NCBI GenBank assembly: GCA_900316835.1 | Contig: ONEL01000003.1 | Span: forward strand, 153,473-217,472 | Direction of reading: 5' to 3' | Length of the DNA: 64,000 bases | Origin: an uncultured Prevotellaceae bacterium | GTDB lineage: Bacteria > Bacteroidota > Bacteroidia > Bacteroidales > Muribaculaceae | Translations under genes and position numbers: made by a program | Shown here: piece by piece, positions 8,142-17,641 of the stretch | Numbering within the stretch: position 1 is the stretch's first letter | Layout: each line of letters opens with the position of its first letter | The notes under the pieces: model-generated | Told to the model about the DNA's origin: nothing | The model's input: only the letters and a program-made list of their open reading frames with translations | Databases searched by the model: none

Positions 8142-10901
8142 TCACTTCATCACCACCTTGCGAGCCTTGCGGCTACCATCGCTATACTCGGAGACAACGA
8201 TGTTCACACCCTGAAATGGCACCGCGCTAGCCACGCCCATGAGGTTGTAATACACCACACGGCTCACGGTCTTGCTAACTACCAGCTGGGCAATGGAGGT
8301 TATAACTTGGTCCTTGTTGCTCGGGTCAAGATTTAATGGGAACACCATGTAGGTGCCATCGGGGGTGCAATCCATGGGAGTTACCTCACTTTCTTCTTTT
8401 AGACCCATGCCACCTGCCACGGCAACCGGTTTTTGCACAACTGCCATAAACTGATAAGCTTTATTGCTAGCTAAGGTGTTAATAATATACGAATTATACC
8501 TCCAGTCAACATTGAAAGCACCATTAATCTCGCTCTCGTTGGTTGATGTTCCTTCTTGCGGTGCCGGCGCCACAAAGTAGCTACCATTCCACACGGCAAA
8601 AGTCACCTTGGCAACCTCTTGAATCTTGGGATTCACGAAATAATAGTGCTCGGCTGTGGTACTCTGGGTAACACCGTTCTCGCCCACAAGATTCTCGCTC
8701 AAGAAATTAGCTGTGCAATAGAGATTTTCATTATAAGTGAATGCGTCACCTATCATATTCTCAAAGATCACCTTTCCATCTTGCTCAGGCATAGCCATGG
8801 CGATAGTATAGTTCACATCATCGCTATAAGTGCCAGTCACAGCCTTGGGTTTCAAGACATGACCCACCACATCATCTTTCAACCTTGTGGCGATATCTCT
8901 AAGCCCAACATTCTTGTAAGGCACAAGCTTAACAGCCACCCAGTTACTCTGATCCCATTTCTCGGGAGCAGGTGACTTATAGAGCTTTGCATACTGATTT
9001 TTCATGTAATCGGTTTGTCCCGTCTTCACCTCGGTCTTAGCGTTCGACTCGGCCTGGTCCTTGCACCACAGCAAGGCGCAATTTTCCTGCTCATCGACAG
9101 CAAAAGCCACTGCCACAAGCCCATCCTCAACGGTGTAGAGCTTACCCTTCTCACCAGTGCTCTCTATATCCTTGAGGGTGGCGAGAGTGGGGAGGTCGGC
9201 AATGGGCTTTAGAGCTACATCGTTAGCCACTTGCAGGTAAGCCTCGTTGCCATTGACTGTGGTCAAGGCTGTGCCGCCAAAGGCGAGCTGGCCTTCTCCA
9301 TTAACCATCAATGCTTTATAGTTGCCACTAACGCTCTGGTTGGGGAAGTATTTTGTGCTCGTTTGCAGCAAGTTTGTTGCCGGTTTCGTTCCAGTGAAGG
9401 CTGTTGTTGTGGGCACCATGCGGTTTTCCTCGATGCTAGTGCTCTTGGTCTCGATAATCACAGGAGTGCCCAGGGGAATAATGTTGCCAGTGATAGGCTC
9501 CATCTCAAAGGTGCCCGTCTCCTCATCAACACTAGTAACAACATAGGGAGTCATCTGCTCAGGATTATACAAGATATTCCACGACGTGCGCAACGTGGTG
9601 TAATACTTGCCATCCACCTCAATCAGCTTGTTAGGGTCTAGCGAGAAATAGTTCTCCTTTGTATTTAAGTCCTTATCTATACACTCTATATACCACTGCG
9701 ATTCTGGACGTTCTCCCATTGTGATTTTGGGAGTTCCGTTATCGTCAGTAAATCTAAAACCACCTTCATTTGCTGTAGCAAAAGCCCATGTGTTAGTATA
9801 AGTTTTTGCATCGAATGGCATTCTCAAGAACACACCAGCAGTACTACTTGTTGGGTCGTCAGGGTCAAAATCATAATATTTACTTGCTTTAGCTCCTTGT
9901 ACAAAATAATCATAGTAATAACGATTGTCATTTGGAATGCGAGCATAATAGATATCAACTATTGAACCAGCCTCATACATTACGTCATTCAAATCATTAG
10001 TATTTAATTCAAGTGATGTGATTGCACCACCCGAAACTAATGTTGCAGCGTTACCCTCATCACTAACAGCATTAAGGTAGTTTTTTGTCACATAATTTCT
10101 TATGCGATGGAAATTATATCCATTTTCAAATATCGCCGTGTAAATAATAGGGTCATCTGAAGCTTCATTTGTGACAGTAAAAGTATATGGATTCTCGCGA
10201 CTGATTATTTCACCGTTTACTTCCCATCCAAGGAACTTTGTGTCATAGTCTATACAATACGCCTTTATTGTTACTTGGTCGTCTTTTTTGTTATCATATT
10301 TTGAACATATTGCACGACCAATACTTGTATTATTTGATTTAACAGCTATTGAAGCTGAAATCGGTTCAAAAACAGCGTAATAATTGAATATGTTTGAGTA
10401 TGTGCCATATTGTTCTGTCAAATTATCATGACTTTCCATATGTTTTGGATATTCTTCATTATCGGTTTGTCCAGATTTGCTGCCTCCATAATAGCACCGT
10501 CTAGTTGCTTTGCATGTTATAGTTGCTTTGCCATCATTCTGTTCAGCTTCTGATGCACTTATAATTGAACCATCCTCTTTAGTCCAATAAAGGAATCTAA
10601 AACCAGTGTTGGGTATAGCATGAAGTGTTACATCTTGTTCGAAACTTGAAACATTTGTTGCTTGACTAGGATGAGTATGAGATTTTGTTTGGTTTGCTTC
10701 TTCTGCTGAATTACTTTCCCATTTTGCGTAAACATTTCCTGCTTCAGGCACATCATACACTAGTCCTTCAGCTGTTTTTACTTGAGCTTTAACATTTGCT
10801 GTAAAATGAAACCAAGAATAATCTCCAGCCCATGCATTGTTTCCAGCAAAGGCAAAAAGAATCAGTAAAAGCAGTATTTTAAAATTCTTAAATTTAAACA
10901 T
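8142..10901 (-). CDS. large exported protein with sorting-type C-terminal tail
   Basis: About 919 residues from the ATG ending at 10901; a GTG codon just before it is an alternative start. The N-terminus is a signal peptide (MFKFKNFKILLLLILFAF, cut after NAWA). The body is rich in aromatic and acidic residues with no enzyme motif I recognise. An InlB/bacterial-repeat-like segment may occur near residues 100-260 (FRFLYWTKEDGS, KFLGWEVNGEI). The last ~45 residues (VVYYNLMGVASAVPFQG, then NIVVSEYSDGS) match the type IX-like tail of Bacteroidales surface proteins. The start overlaps the preceding gene's stop by one base (TGATG), so the two are translationally coupled. Confidence 0.75.
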   Translation of the reverse strand: MFKFKNFKILLLLILFAFAGNNAWAGDYSWFHFTANVKAQVKTAEGLVYDVPEAGNVYAKWESNSAEEANQTKSHTHPSQATNVSSFEQDVTLHAIPNTGFRFLYWTKEDGSIISASEAEQNDGKATITCKATRRCYYGGSKSGQTDNEEYPKHMESHDNLTEQYGTYSNIFNYYAVFEPISASIAVKSNNTSIGRAICSKYDNKKDDQVTIKAYCIDYDTKFLGWEVNGEIISRENPYTFTVTNEASDDPIIYTAIFENGYNFHRIRNYVTKNYLNAVSDEGNAATLVSGGAITSLELNTNDLNDVMYEAGSIVDIYYARIPNDNRYYYDYFVQGAKASKYYDFDPDDPTSSTAGVFLRMPFDAKTYTNTWAFATANEGGFRFTDDNGTPKITMGERPESQWYIECIDKDLNTKENYFSLDPNKLIEVDGKYYTTLRTSWNILYNPEQMTPYVVTSVDEETGTFEMEPITGNIIPLGTPVIIETKSTSIEENRMVPTTTAFTGTKPATNLLQTSTKYFPNQSVSGNYKALMVNGEGQLAFGGTALTTVNGNEAYLQVANDVALKPIADLPTLATLKDIESTGEKGKLYTVEDGLVAVAFAVDEQENCALLWCKDQAESNAKTEVKTGQTDYMKNQYAKLYKSPAPEKWDQSNWVAVKLVPYKNVGLRDIATRLKDDVVGHVLKPKAVTGTYSDDVNYTIAMAMPEQDGKVIFENMIGDAFTYNENLYCTANFLSENLVGENGVTQSTTAEHYYFVNPKIQEVAKVTFAVWNGSYFVAPAPQEGTSTNESEINGAFNVDWRYNSYIINTLASNKAYQFMAVVQKPVAVAGGMGLKEESEVTPMDCTPDGTYMVFPLNLDPSNKDQVITSIAQLVVSKTVSRVVYYNLMGVASAVPFQGVNIVVSEYSDGSRKARKVVMK

Positions 10902-12181
10902 CACTTTTTGTTTTTATTGTGTTTTTTATTTGTTTTAGCAGTTACGGCGGCTGTGGCGGCTTGTCGCTTGCCGTCGTAGTAGTTGTAGAAGCAGCGCACA
11001 GCGAGGGTCGCTGTGATTAGCTGATGTGGCAGGTCGAGTTGCTCGCTTAGTGGTGTTGCAAAAATAAAAAGCACTAGCACCACGGTGTAGAACAAATAGA
11101 CCTTATAGAATTTTTTCCTCTTGTGCCATAGCAACCATATTATTAATGGCAGTGGGTTGAAGGGGATGAGGTACCAGTTCCAATGCGTGCCAACTATAGA
11201 GCCGACGCAACATGCTGTAACGAGCAGCATTGCCAGCAGTAATTGGAAAACAAATAACCCCACGTCAAAAGCGCGAGCAATTTTGTTTACTCGGCGATAA
11301 TACTGCAGCACTGAAATGACAATGGCAATCGCCAGCAACGCCCCAAACACCAGGATGGGCGACAAATGACTTGGCGAAACCACCACCCCACGTGGCAACA
11401 ACTCTTTTCCTGAACCTTTAAGCACTGAACGCGAACCATGTTGCCCCTCAAAGTGTGAATGGGAAAGCAAAGGAATTATCACTTCAGGTGCCATGCGGTT
11501 GCGCATATTCCACGTTTCATCGCATGCCGTGCCACCAAGTGTAATCAATAAGAATTGAACCCATGGAGAACGGCGAGACATGTAACGGAAATAAATTCCA
11601 TTATTCCTTGTGAGAATGCCGGGCATTTCGTCGACTATGATTTTTTCATCGATGAGCGCTTGTTCAATTAACTCAAGGCATATCGACGTGCAGTTGTCGG
11701 TTCCATCATAAGAATAGTTGAACAAGCGGTGACCTTCATTGGTAAATTCAATGTCGGCAGCACGCCACAGTTCTTGCTTCTCATGAAGGGTCAAGTTTAG
11801 CTCATACTGCAACACACGACGTTTCTCAGTAGCAAACTTTGTGATGAATTCATTTGTGGGGACTGCGATGTCATGAGCAGGAGTTTTTCCTAAAATAAAC
11901 GCCAAGCCACTATATTCCGGATTATTCTCAAGTGTGAAGCAGTAATCCAGATTGTGAACTGGGCACTCTAATCTAATTGCGCTATGCCCCATGGCTGAAA
12001 CTGTTTCAGGACCTGGCTCAATCACCAGCAGGCTGGCGGTGACGAAGTTGGAGCTGTCGGGCAGCAGTGGGCCTGGGTGGGTCCAGGGCACTTTGTCTTG
12101 GGCATGAACGGCGGCGCCTGTGGCGAGCATAAAGCCCGCCACAAGTGTCGCAATCCATATTTTCAGTGCTGTATTTGCCAC
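10901..12181 (-). CDS. DUF4105 (Lnb N-terminal-like) membrane protein
   Basis: 426 residues from a GTG at 12181; a TAG lies just upstream, which limits the start choice. A signal peptide (TLVAGFMLATGAAVHAQ) is followed by a periplasmic domain with VIEPGPETVSAMGHSAIRLE and FNYSYDGTDNCTS, features of the DUF4105/Lnb_N family, whose conserved Cys/His suggest a hydrolase-like fold. About four C-terminal membrane helices follow (from SPILVFGALLAIAIVISV on), then a Lys/Asn-rich tail. Cotranscribed with the large exported protein downstream. The precise function of the family is not established. Confidence 0.75.
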   Translation of the reverse strand: MANTALKIWIATLVAGFMLATGAAVHAQDKVPWTHPGPLLPDSSNFVTASLLVIEPGPETVSAMGHSAIRLECPVHNLDYCFTLENNPEYSGLAFILGKTPAHDIAVPTNEFITKFATEKRRVLQYELNLTLHEKQELWRAADIEFTNEGHRLFNYSYDGTDNCTSICLELIEQALIDEKIIVDEMPGILTRNNGIYFRYMSRRSPWVQFLLITLGGTACDETWNMRNRMAPEVIIPLLSHSHFEGQHGSRSVLKGSGKELLPRGVVVSPSHLSPILVFGALLAIAIVISVLQYYRRVNKIARAFDVGLFVFQLLLAMLLVTACCVGSIVGTHWNWYLIPFNPLPLIIWLLWHKRKKFYKVYLFYTVVLVLFIFATPLSEQLDLPHQLITATLAVRCFYNYYDGKRQAATAAVTAKTNKKHNKNKK

Positions 12182-12186
12182 TATTG

Positions 12187-12288
12187 CTAGATTTTCTAGA
12201 ATTACTAGATTTTCTAGATTAACTAGATTGTCGAGGAAAACGTAATGCTAGCCTAATTATGCATTGTGCATTACGCATTGTGCATTAA
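12187..12288. repeat. two short intergenic direct repeats
   Basis: CTAGATTTTCTAGA occurs at 12187-12200 and 12205-12218, with a partial CTAGATT at 12223-12229. GCATTGTGCATTA then repeats at 12261-12273 and 12275-12287. The second pair runs into the stop codon of the next gene (TAA, 12285-12287). Confidence 0.8.
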
Positions 12289-13994
12289 TAAACTACTTTC
12301 TTGCCGTTCTTGATGTAGATGCCGTGAGTGGGGTTCACTACCTTACGGCCCATGAGGTCGTAGATAGTGTCGTCGCCATTCTGCTTATCGTTACCAATGC
12401 GGCTGATGGCAGTGTTGATGTCCTTATTAGCCCAAGCCTTGTTGGCTGGCATGAAATCAAGAGAAGCATCGGTTGCAAAGGTGAGTCCCTCGTGCAGGGT
12501 GAGCATAGTTGACGCGTTGTTCTCGATGTTGTCGTCGAAATAAGTACCCTCAAGCATTGTAGTGAGCGGTCCAGTGGGTCCAATCATGGGGCGAACACCT
12601 TGCGACCCACTCTCAATAACCGGAACCAACATGTTGTCGGCATCATCGTTTGTAGTCATCTCCAGCAGTACGGCACCACCAGCTGGAATAACATCCATTT
12701 CAAGAGGCTCGATGGTGGGAGTGCCGTCGTCGGCCATTGTCATCACACTGTAGGCCACCACATTTGCCGGATTGTTGATAGTAAACGGGAAGGCGGCATA
12801 GAGCGTGGTGTAGTACTTGCCATTGGCCTGAACCTCGGCAGCAGGTGCCAGGTAGTTGTCCTCGGTGTCGATCATCTCAAGCTTCCACTTGGCGTTGTCG
12901 CCGTAGGCAGCATAGTTGGCATCTCCTGCAACGCTCACGCCACCCTGGTCGCTGTGCACAATGTAGATGGCGGCGCGGTCCTTAATGAGGTCGATGTGGC
13001 TATCGAGGGCGGCAGCTATCTCGCTGTCCTCGCCCAGAGCAGCCTTGGCAGCAGCCACAACGGCAGCAGCGTCAACGCCCTCGTCGGGCAGCTGAAGCTT
13101 GAGCGCATAAGCGTCGTAGACAAACTTAGAGGCCTCAGTGTTGGTGGGGCACAGTGCCAGGTAGCCACCAGCGGCCTGCGCCAGTGGTGCCAGGTCGAGG
13201 CCCTGCACTGCAAGGCGAGTGACCTTGATGTCGTTCACAGCGAGGTCGAACACTGCGCTGGCGTCGTTGTGGGGCGATGCCAGATCCACTGTGCTACTCT
13301 TCTCATGCACGCGGCGCAGGTAGGGTGCCTCGGCTGTGGCGCTTGCGGTCTTCACAAAGCAATAGCCTCCCTCGAGCGACTCACGCTCCATGAGGAACTT
13401 AATGTCGGTGCCTTCGGGGGTGCCGGCCTGCAGGCGGTAGCCAAAGCTTAAGTCATAGTCAATGCCCATGTAGTGGCGATTGCCAGGCACCATGTGGCTG
13501 ATGTAGTAGGTCACTGCGGTCTGGCCACCTGCTGCCTCAAGGATAATGTCGCGTATAGTCTCCCAGTTCTCAATCTCGGGAACGTCAACGCACAGGAACA
13601 CCGAGCCGTCGGCATCGCCAGTGGGCACGAGGTGCAACTGGAACATCTCCTCGAGGAACCAAGTGGGCTGGTTGTTATAGACCAGCACATCCTCAATGAG
13701 GCCCTTAATGAACTCTAGTGTCTCAATCATGTCGCCACCGTCGCCACTCAGGTTGGTGAGCAACGCCTCGCCATTCTCGTCACGCTCGCCATACCACACC
13801 AGCAGTGGGCTCGCCTCGGCGTAGCTAGTTGCTGTGATGTCGGCAAGATAGTTGCTTTGCAACTTAACGTAAGTGCCCGAATAAACATTCTTGATGCGGT
13901 ACACGCCCTGGTCGGGCAATGGAGTGATTGCACTCACATTCATCGCCAGCAGCATCGCTACAGCTAGCATTAGTAGAGTAATTGTTTGTCTCAT
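12285..13994 (-). CDS. exported protein with sorting-type C-terminal tail
   Basis: 569 residues, with a signal peptide (MRQTITLLMLAVAMLLAMNV, cut after SA). No catalytic motif is recognised. The N-terminal part (DQGVYRIKNVYSGTYVKL) resembles lectin/RICIN-like openings seen in Bacteroidales surface proteins, but this is weak. The C-terminus (IYDLMGRKVVNPTHGIYI, NGKKVVY) is the sorting tail also seen in the 38375, 46596 and 8142 genes. Shared middle features with the 8142 protein (ANGKYYTTLYAAFPF here, VDGKYYTTLRTSWNI there) make the two distant relatives. Probably surface-exposed or secreted. Confidence 0.75.
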   Translation of the reverse strand: MRQTITLLMLAVAMLLAMNVSAITPLPDQGVYRIKNVYSGTYVKLQSNYLADITATSYAEASPLLVWYGERDENGEALLTNLSGDGGDMIETLEFIKGLIEDVLVYNNQPTWFLEEMFQLHLVPTGDADGSVFLCVDVPEIENWETIRDIILEAAGGQTAVTYYISHMVPGNRHYMGIDYDLSFGYRLQAGTPEGTDIKFLMERESLEGGYCFVKTASATAEAPYLRRVHEKSSTVDLASPHNDASAVFDLAVNDIKVTRLAVQGLDLAPLAQAAGGYLALCPTNTEASKFVYDAYALKLQLPDEGVDAAAVVAAAKAALGEDSEIAAALDSHIDLIKDRAAIYIVHSDQGGVSVAGDANYAAYGDNAKWKLEMIDTEDNYLAPAAEVQANGKYYTTLYAAFPFTINNPANVVAYSVMTMADDGTPTIEPLEMDVIPAGGAVLLEMTTNDDADNMLVPVIESGSQGVRPMIGPTGPLTTMLEGTYFDDNIENNASTMLTLHEGLTFATDASLDFMPANKAWANKDINTAISRIGNDKQNGDDTIYDLMGRKVVNPTHGIYIKNGKKVVY

Positions 13995-14182
13995 AATATT
14001 TCTTTGAATAATTGGTTATTTTTTCCTTTGTATGGTAAAAAGCTCAATTCCTTAAACCTTTGATAATTAGAAAGGCTAAAAAACATGCAAATTTATATAT
14101 TGTCAATGTAAGTAGTTCTTTCCAACCCTTTGTTTTAGGATTATTTAACACTACATATAATAGGTTGATTTTTGGGTGACTA

Positions 14183-14223
14183 TATCAAAAAAAAAGAGCC
14201 ACATGCGTGACTCTTTTTTGATA
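14183..14223 (-). terminator. terminator left behind a decayed gene
   Basis: TATC-A9-GAG (14183-14198) pairs with CTC-T6-GATA (14211-14223) around CCACATGCGTGA. It sits just downstream of the orphan tail fragment at 14250-14375. The rest of 13995-14517 is A+T-rich and holds no other gene that I can see. Confidence 0.65.
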
Positions 14224-14249
14224 GGAATAGTTTATGATACAGCAAGTGG

Positions 14250-14375
14250 TTAATAGAGAGCCTTGGTTGTGACGGTGGTGCCGTCGTTCATTAGCTTAAC
14301 CACAATGTTGAGACCTGGGAATGGTTTGCTACCACGCTGACCGGCAGGATTGAAATAGGTAACAGGCAAAATTAG
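14250..14375 (-). pseudogene. orphan C-terminal sorting-tail fragment
   Basis: On the minus strand the frame reads VTYFNPAGQRGSKPFPG, then LNIVVKLMNDGTTVTT and a stop at 14250. This is the last ~40 residues of a Bacteroidales secreted protein tail. Upstream the frame is open only ~13 codons and offers no start or signal peptide. The body of the gene has been deleted while its tail and terminator remain. Confidence 0.75.
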
Positions 14376-14517
14376 AAAAAAAATGAATAATTATCAACAA
14401 AACGCAACATTTTCCTATTATTTTTTGCTCAATTCAAGAAGATAGCAAGTTGCACAGATGAAAAAAAAGATATACTTTTGTGCTGTTAGGATTGAATTTT
14501 TTATCACTTGGTTTATT

Positions 14518-15525
14518 ATGAAAAAATTGTCATTTATTTTCTTGTGTTGCGCTATTGCCATGACGGTTGCGGCACAGGAATTCTGGCTGGGAGCCGACAT
14601 CAGTGGCACTAGTGAGCTAGAGCGCCATGGGGTGAAACTATATAACAATGCCGGTGAGGAACGCGATAACATCACCCTCATGCGCGAACTAGGAATTAAT
14701 GCCGCCAGGTTCAGGGTGTGGGTAAACCCACGAGGTGGCGAGTGCGACATGCACGACGTGCTGGCGATGGCACAGCGCGCACAAGCTATGGGCATGGCAA
14801 TAATGATTGATTTCCACTACAGCGACTGGTGGGCCGACCCCGGCAAGCAGAACATTCCCGCCCGCTGGCGACACTACAACTACGATGCCATGAAACGAGC
14901 CGTAGCAATGCACACTACCCAGACCCTTGAGCTACTCAAGAAAAACGGCATCAAGGTGAAATGGATACAAATAGGCAACGAGACCACCAATGGTTTCCTG
15001 TGGCCCATGGGCAGGGTGCCTGAGAACATGAAGCAATATGCCGGTCTCACCCAGGCAGGATATCGCGCCGCCAAGAAAGTGTATCCCCACGCCCAGTGCA
15101 TCGTTCATCTCGACGCCGCGTGCGACATTGAACGCTACCACACAGTGTTTAATGGACTGAAAAAATACAAAGCGCAGTTTGACATGATTGGGGTTAGCGT
15201 TTATCCCTACTGGGACATGGATGCAGGTCTCACCAAGAGTGAGGACGAAACACTGGAGCGCGTAATAGCCAACATCAACACCTTGAGCCAAGAATATAAC
15301 TGCCCGGTGATGATAGTGGAAACAGGCTACGAGGCACGTCGCCCCGAGGCGGGAAAGGCCTTCATGTCACGCCTCATCGACGCAGCCCGCAACCGCACAG
15401 GAGGCCACTGCCCCGGAGTGTTTTACTGGGCTCCCGAGGCCGAGGGGCACTACCCACTGGGCGCTTTTCACAACCACCGCCCCACCGCCATCATGGATGC
15501 CTTCATGGAAGCGGCGACAAAATAA
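14518..15525 (+). CDS. GH53 arabinogalactan endo-beta-1,4-galactanase
   Basis: 335 residues from the ATG at 14518, chosen because it begins a clean signal peptide (MKKLSFIFLCCAIAMTVAAQ); an in-frame ATG 60 bp upstream would spoil it. Family 53 TIM-barrel features: FWLGADIS at the mature start, RFRVWVNP, MIDFHYSDWWADPGKQ, the acid/base Glu155 in WIQIGNETTNG and the nucleophile Glu268 in VMIVETGYE. It cleaves beta-1,4-galactan of plant pectin side chains, in the periplasm or at the surface. No SusC/D pair is adjacent, so it is not in an evident PUL. Confidence 0.93.
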   Translation: MKKLSFIFLCCAIAMTVAAQEFWLGADISGTSELERHGVKLYNNAGEERDNITLMRELGINAARFRVWVNPRGGECDMHDVLAMAQRAQAMGMAIMIDFHYSDWWADPGKQNIPARWRHYNYDAMKRAVAMHTTQTLELLKKNGIKVKWIQIGNETTNGFLWPMGRVPENMKQYAGLTQAGYRAAKKVYPHAQCIVHLDAACDIERYHTVFNGLKKYKAQFDMIGVSVYPYWDMDAGLTKSEDETLERVIANINTLSQEYNCPVMIVETGYEARRPEAGKAFMSRLIDAARNRTGGHCPGVFYWAPEAEGHYPLGAFHNHRPTAIMDAFMEAATK

Positions 15526-15540
15526 TTGACATCGCTAAAC

Positions 15541-15590
15541 AAAAAAAAGCGACATTGGATGAATAGGTCTCAATGTTGCTTTTTTTGTGT
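15541..15590. terminator. bidirectional terminator, GH53 / TrmH genes
   Basis: A-run, then GCGACATTG, a 13-nt loop, CAATGTTGC and a T-run (one wobble pair). It lies between two convergent genes and reads as a Rho-independent terminator on both strands. Confidence 0.85.
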
Positions 15591-15605
15591 GTGTTTATCT
15601 TGTCT

Positions 15606-16406
15606 TCACTTGGCGCGAAGCTCCCAGAAAGCCACTGCCGACGCTGCCGCCACGTTGAGCGAGTCGACACTATGACTCATGGGTATGCGCACTACATAGT
15701 CGGTTTGTTCAATAGTCTCCTTGGGCAGGCCGTCGCCTTCGGTGCCCATCACCAGTGCTAGACGTGGCTCAGCGGCAAGTTGCGGGGAGTCGAGAGGGAT
15801 AGAATTGTCGGTCAGCGCCATTGCCACAGTTTTGAAGCCCAGCGAGTTGAGGCTATTGACAGGCGCCTCTAGCCATGTCCACGGCACAAGAAACACCGAC
15901 CCCATCGACACTCTCACGGCACGGCGGTTGAGCGGGTCGCAACTAGTGGGTGTGAGCAACACAGCATCGATACCCAAGGCTGCCGCCGAACGGAAGATGG
16001 CGCCAATGTTGGTGGTGTCGGTAACGCCATCAATCACCACCACTCGCTTGGCACCTTTACACACCTGCTCCACGCTGGGCAATACCCGCCTTCGCATAGC
16101 GCATAGCACGCCACGAGTAAGGACATAGCCCGTGAGCTGAGCCAGCAATGAGCGCTCGCCAGTGTAGACAGGGATGTCGCCACATCGCGCAATGATGCCA
16201 GCCGCGTCACCATCGATGTGCCGTTGCTCGCACAGCAGCGACAGCGGTTCATAGCCAGCATTGAGCGCCACATTGATAACCTTAGGGCTCTCGGCGATAA
16301 AAATACCTTTACTGGGTTCCAGACGATTGCGCAGTTGCGCCTCGGTGAGTGTGCCAAACACCTCCACCCCACTCTGCTCCAGCGATGTTATATTAATAAT
16401 TGCCAT
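15606..16406 (-). CDS. SpoU/TrmH family RNA 2'-O-methyltransferase
   Basis: 266 residues from the ATG at 16406; a TTG eight codons upstream is less likely. The N-terminal substrate-binding part is followed by the SPOUT knot: VVIDGVTDTTNIGAIFRSAA (motif 1 with the conserved N and R), LVMGTEGDGLP (motif 2) and VRIPMSHSVDSLNVAAASAV (motif 3). It would methylate a ribose in rRNA or tRNA using SAM. The exact target cannot be read from the sequence; the RlmB-like group is most likely. Confidence 0.9.
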   Translation of the reverse strand: MAIINITSLEQSGVEVFGTLTEAQLRNRLEPSKGIFIAESPKVINVALNAGYEPLSLLCEQRHIDGDAAGIIARCGDIPVYTGERSLLAQLTGYVLTRGVLCAMRRRVLPSVEQVCKGAKRVVVIDGVTDTTNIGAIFRSAAALGIDAVLLTPTSCDPLNRRAVRVSMGSVFLVPWTWLEAPVNSLNSLGFKTVAMALTDNSIPLDSPQLAAEPRLALVMGTEGDGLPKETIEQTDYVVRIPMSHSVDSLNVAAASAVAFWELRAK

Positions 16407-16477
16407 AGTAGTGATGATTTTAGTGTGCAAAAATACAAAAACGTTCAGTAATGCGGCTAAATGTTAATAGAAATTCT

Positions 16478-16485
16478 TAACTTTG
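16478..16485 (+). promoter_or_regulatory. -7 element before the CxxC mini-protein
   Basis: TAACTTTG matches TAnnTTTG about 40 bp before the 16527 start; no good -33 is visible. Confidence 0.4.
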
Positions 16486-16526
16486 TCGCATAAATTATTT
16501 TTATAACTCTAACATCTACTACAATT

Positions 16527-16709
16527 ATGGCACATAACTGCGAGAATTGCAAATTCCGAGCTCACTATGACAAAAAGCCAAACTCCATGCTAGGCCGTTT
16601 CTGGCGCTGGCACATAAACTTCTGCCCCGGCTGGAAAGGCTATTTCACTAGCCGCACCCCCGAGGAAAAAGTCGCCCTGCGCGAGAAATACAACTTCACT
16701 AAGTATTGA
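16527..16709 (+). CDS. 60-residue conserved Cys-containing small protein
   Basis: It starts MAHNCENCKFRAHYDKKP and contains a CxxC pair (residues 5 and 8) plus a third Cys in INFCPGWKGY near residue 37, with many aromatic and basic residues. This looks like a small cytosolic protein widespread in Bacteroidales, possibly metal-binding through its cysteines; function is unknown to me. It directly precedes the thioredoxin-like gene. Confidence 0.75.
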   Translation: MAHNCENCKFRAHYDKKPNSMLGRFWRWHINFCPGWKGYFTSRTPEEKVALREKYNFTKY

Positions 16710-16732
16710 TCACATCAAAAAAAACAATGATA

Positions 16733-17221
16733 ATGAAAAAAATTCTAGCCATTGCTATTTTAGCAATTATCGCACTTGTAGCTAATGCCCAGTTACCCAA
16801 GGTCTATAACGACAGTATCGACCCCATGGAGCAAATTGATAACGCTCTTGATCAAGCCAAGGCGAATGGAAAGTTTGTTATCTGCCAAGTGGGTGGCAAC
16901 TGGTGCCCATGGTGCTTGAAGTTTGCAAAATTTATCACCGACGATGAGGAGATTGCCAAAGTTGTTAAAGAAAACTTTGTATATATCCATGTGAGCTACA
17001 ACCCACACAAGTCGACCGACAAAGACCGTGACGGCGCAATGCTCCAGCGCCTGGGCAGTCCAGCAAGGTTTGGTTACCCAGTGTTTGTGGTGCTAAACCA
17101 TGAAGGCAAAGTGCTTCACATTCAAGACTCAAGTTTTCTTGAGGAAGGCAAAGGATACAACAAGGAGAAAGTGCTACGCTTCTTCAACAACTGGACTCCC
17201 AAAGCCGTTAATGCACAGTGA
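16733..17221 (+). CDS. exported thioredoxin-fold protein
   Basis: 162 residues from the ATG at 16733 (another ATG two codons earlier is possible). Signal peptide MKKILAIAILAIIALVANAQ. The CxxC site is NWCPWCLKF near residues 58-66, followed by VYIHVSYNP and a cis-Pro-like FGYPVFVVL. It resembles periplasmic DUF255/thioredoxin_7 proteins that reduce or scavenge. The last four bases overlap the next gene (GTGA), indicating coupling. Confidence 0.85.
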   Translation: MKKILAIAILAIIALVANAQLPKVYNDSIDPMEQIDNALDQAKANGKFVICQVGGNWCPWCLKFAKFITDDEEIAKVVKENFVYIHVSYNPHKSTDKDRDGAMLQRLGSPARFGYPVFVVLNHEGKVLHIQDSSFLEEGKGYNKEKVLRFFNNWTPKAVNAQ

Positions 17222-17628
17222 CAATAGAGCCCTTTCTCACCAAGCTCTACTGGATTATCGACATCTTGCCCAAGCAGGTGCCGGCTAATAGCTCAGGTCA
17301 ATACTTCGCGATAGAAAAACACCTGCTCTCCTCACCGCAGGTTGATTGCATTTATCGCAAGTTTGCCGGTGTGTTGCTTGCCCTCAACTGCTATCACGAC
17401 ATCACGATTCAAGATGGCGACAAGTGGATAAAAAATCCCGAGCCAGGCACAATCGAACGGCTAGTGCTGGAGCGAAAACCACTAAACCTATTGATCGACA
17501 GCAGTCAAGCAATGATTTCCATCACTGGTGACGACCACTACATGACACTCTATGGTCCCAACAAAGAGTTGCTTGAACTTACCACCACCGTGGCTTTGGC
17601 GCAAGGTCTACATGTGTGGAAACCTTAA
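17218..17628 (+). CDS. conserved hypothetical protein
   Basis: 136 residues from a GTG overlapping the thioredoxin gene's stop. No signal peptide; mixed alpha/beta composition (YWIIDILPKQVPANSSGQYF, DDHYMTLYGPNKELLEL). I recognise no motif or family. The overlap upstream and the short gap to the thioesterase place it in one transcript with both. Confidence 0.65.
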   Translation: MTIEPFLTKLYWIIDILPKQVPANSSGQYFAIEKHLLSSPQVDCIYRKFAGVLLALNCYHDITIQDGDKWIKNPEPGTIERLVLERKPLNLLIDSSQAMISITGDDHYMTLYGPNKELLELTTTVALAQGLHVWKP

Positions 17629-17641
17629 AATAAAAACAAAA

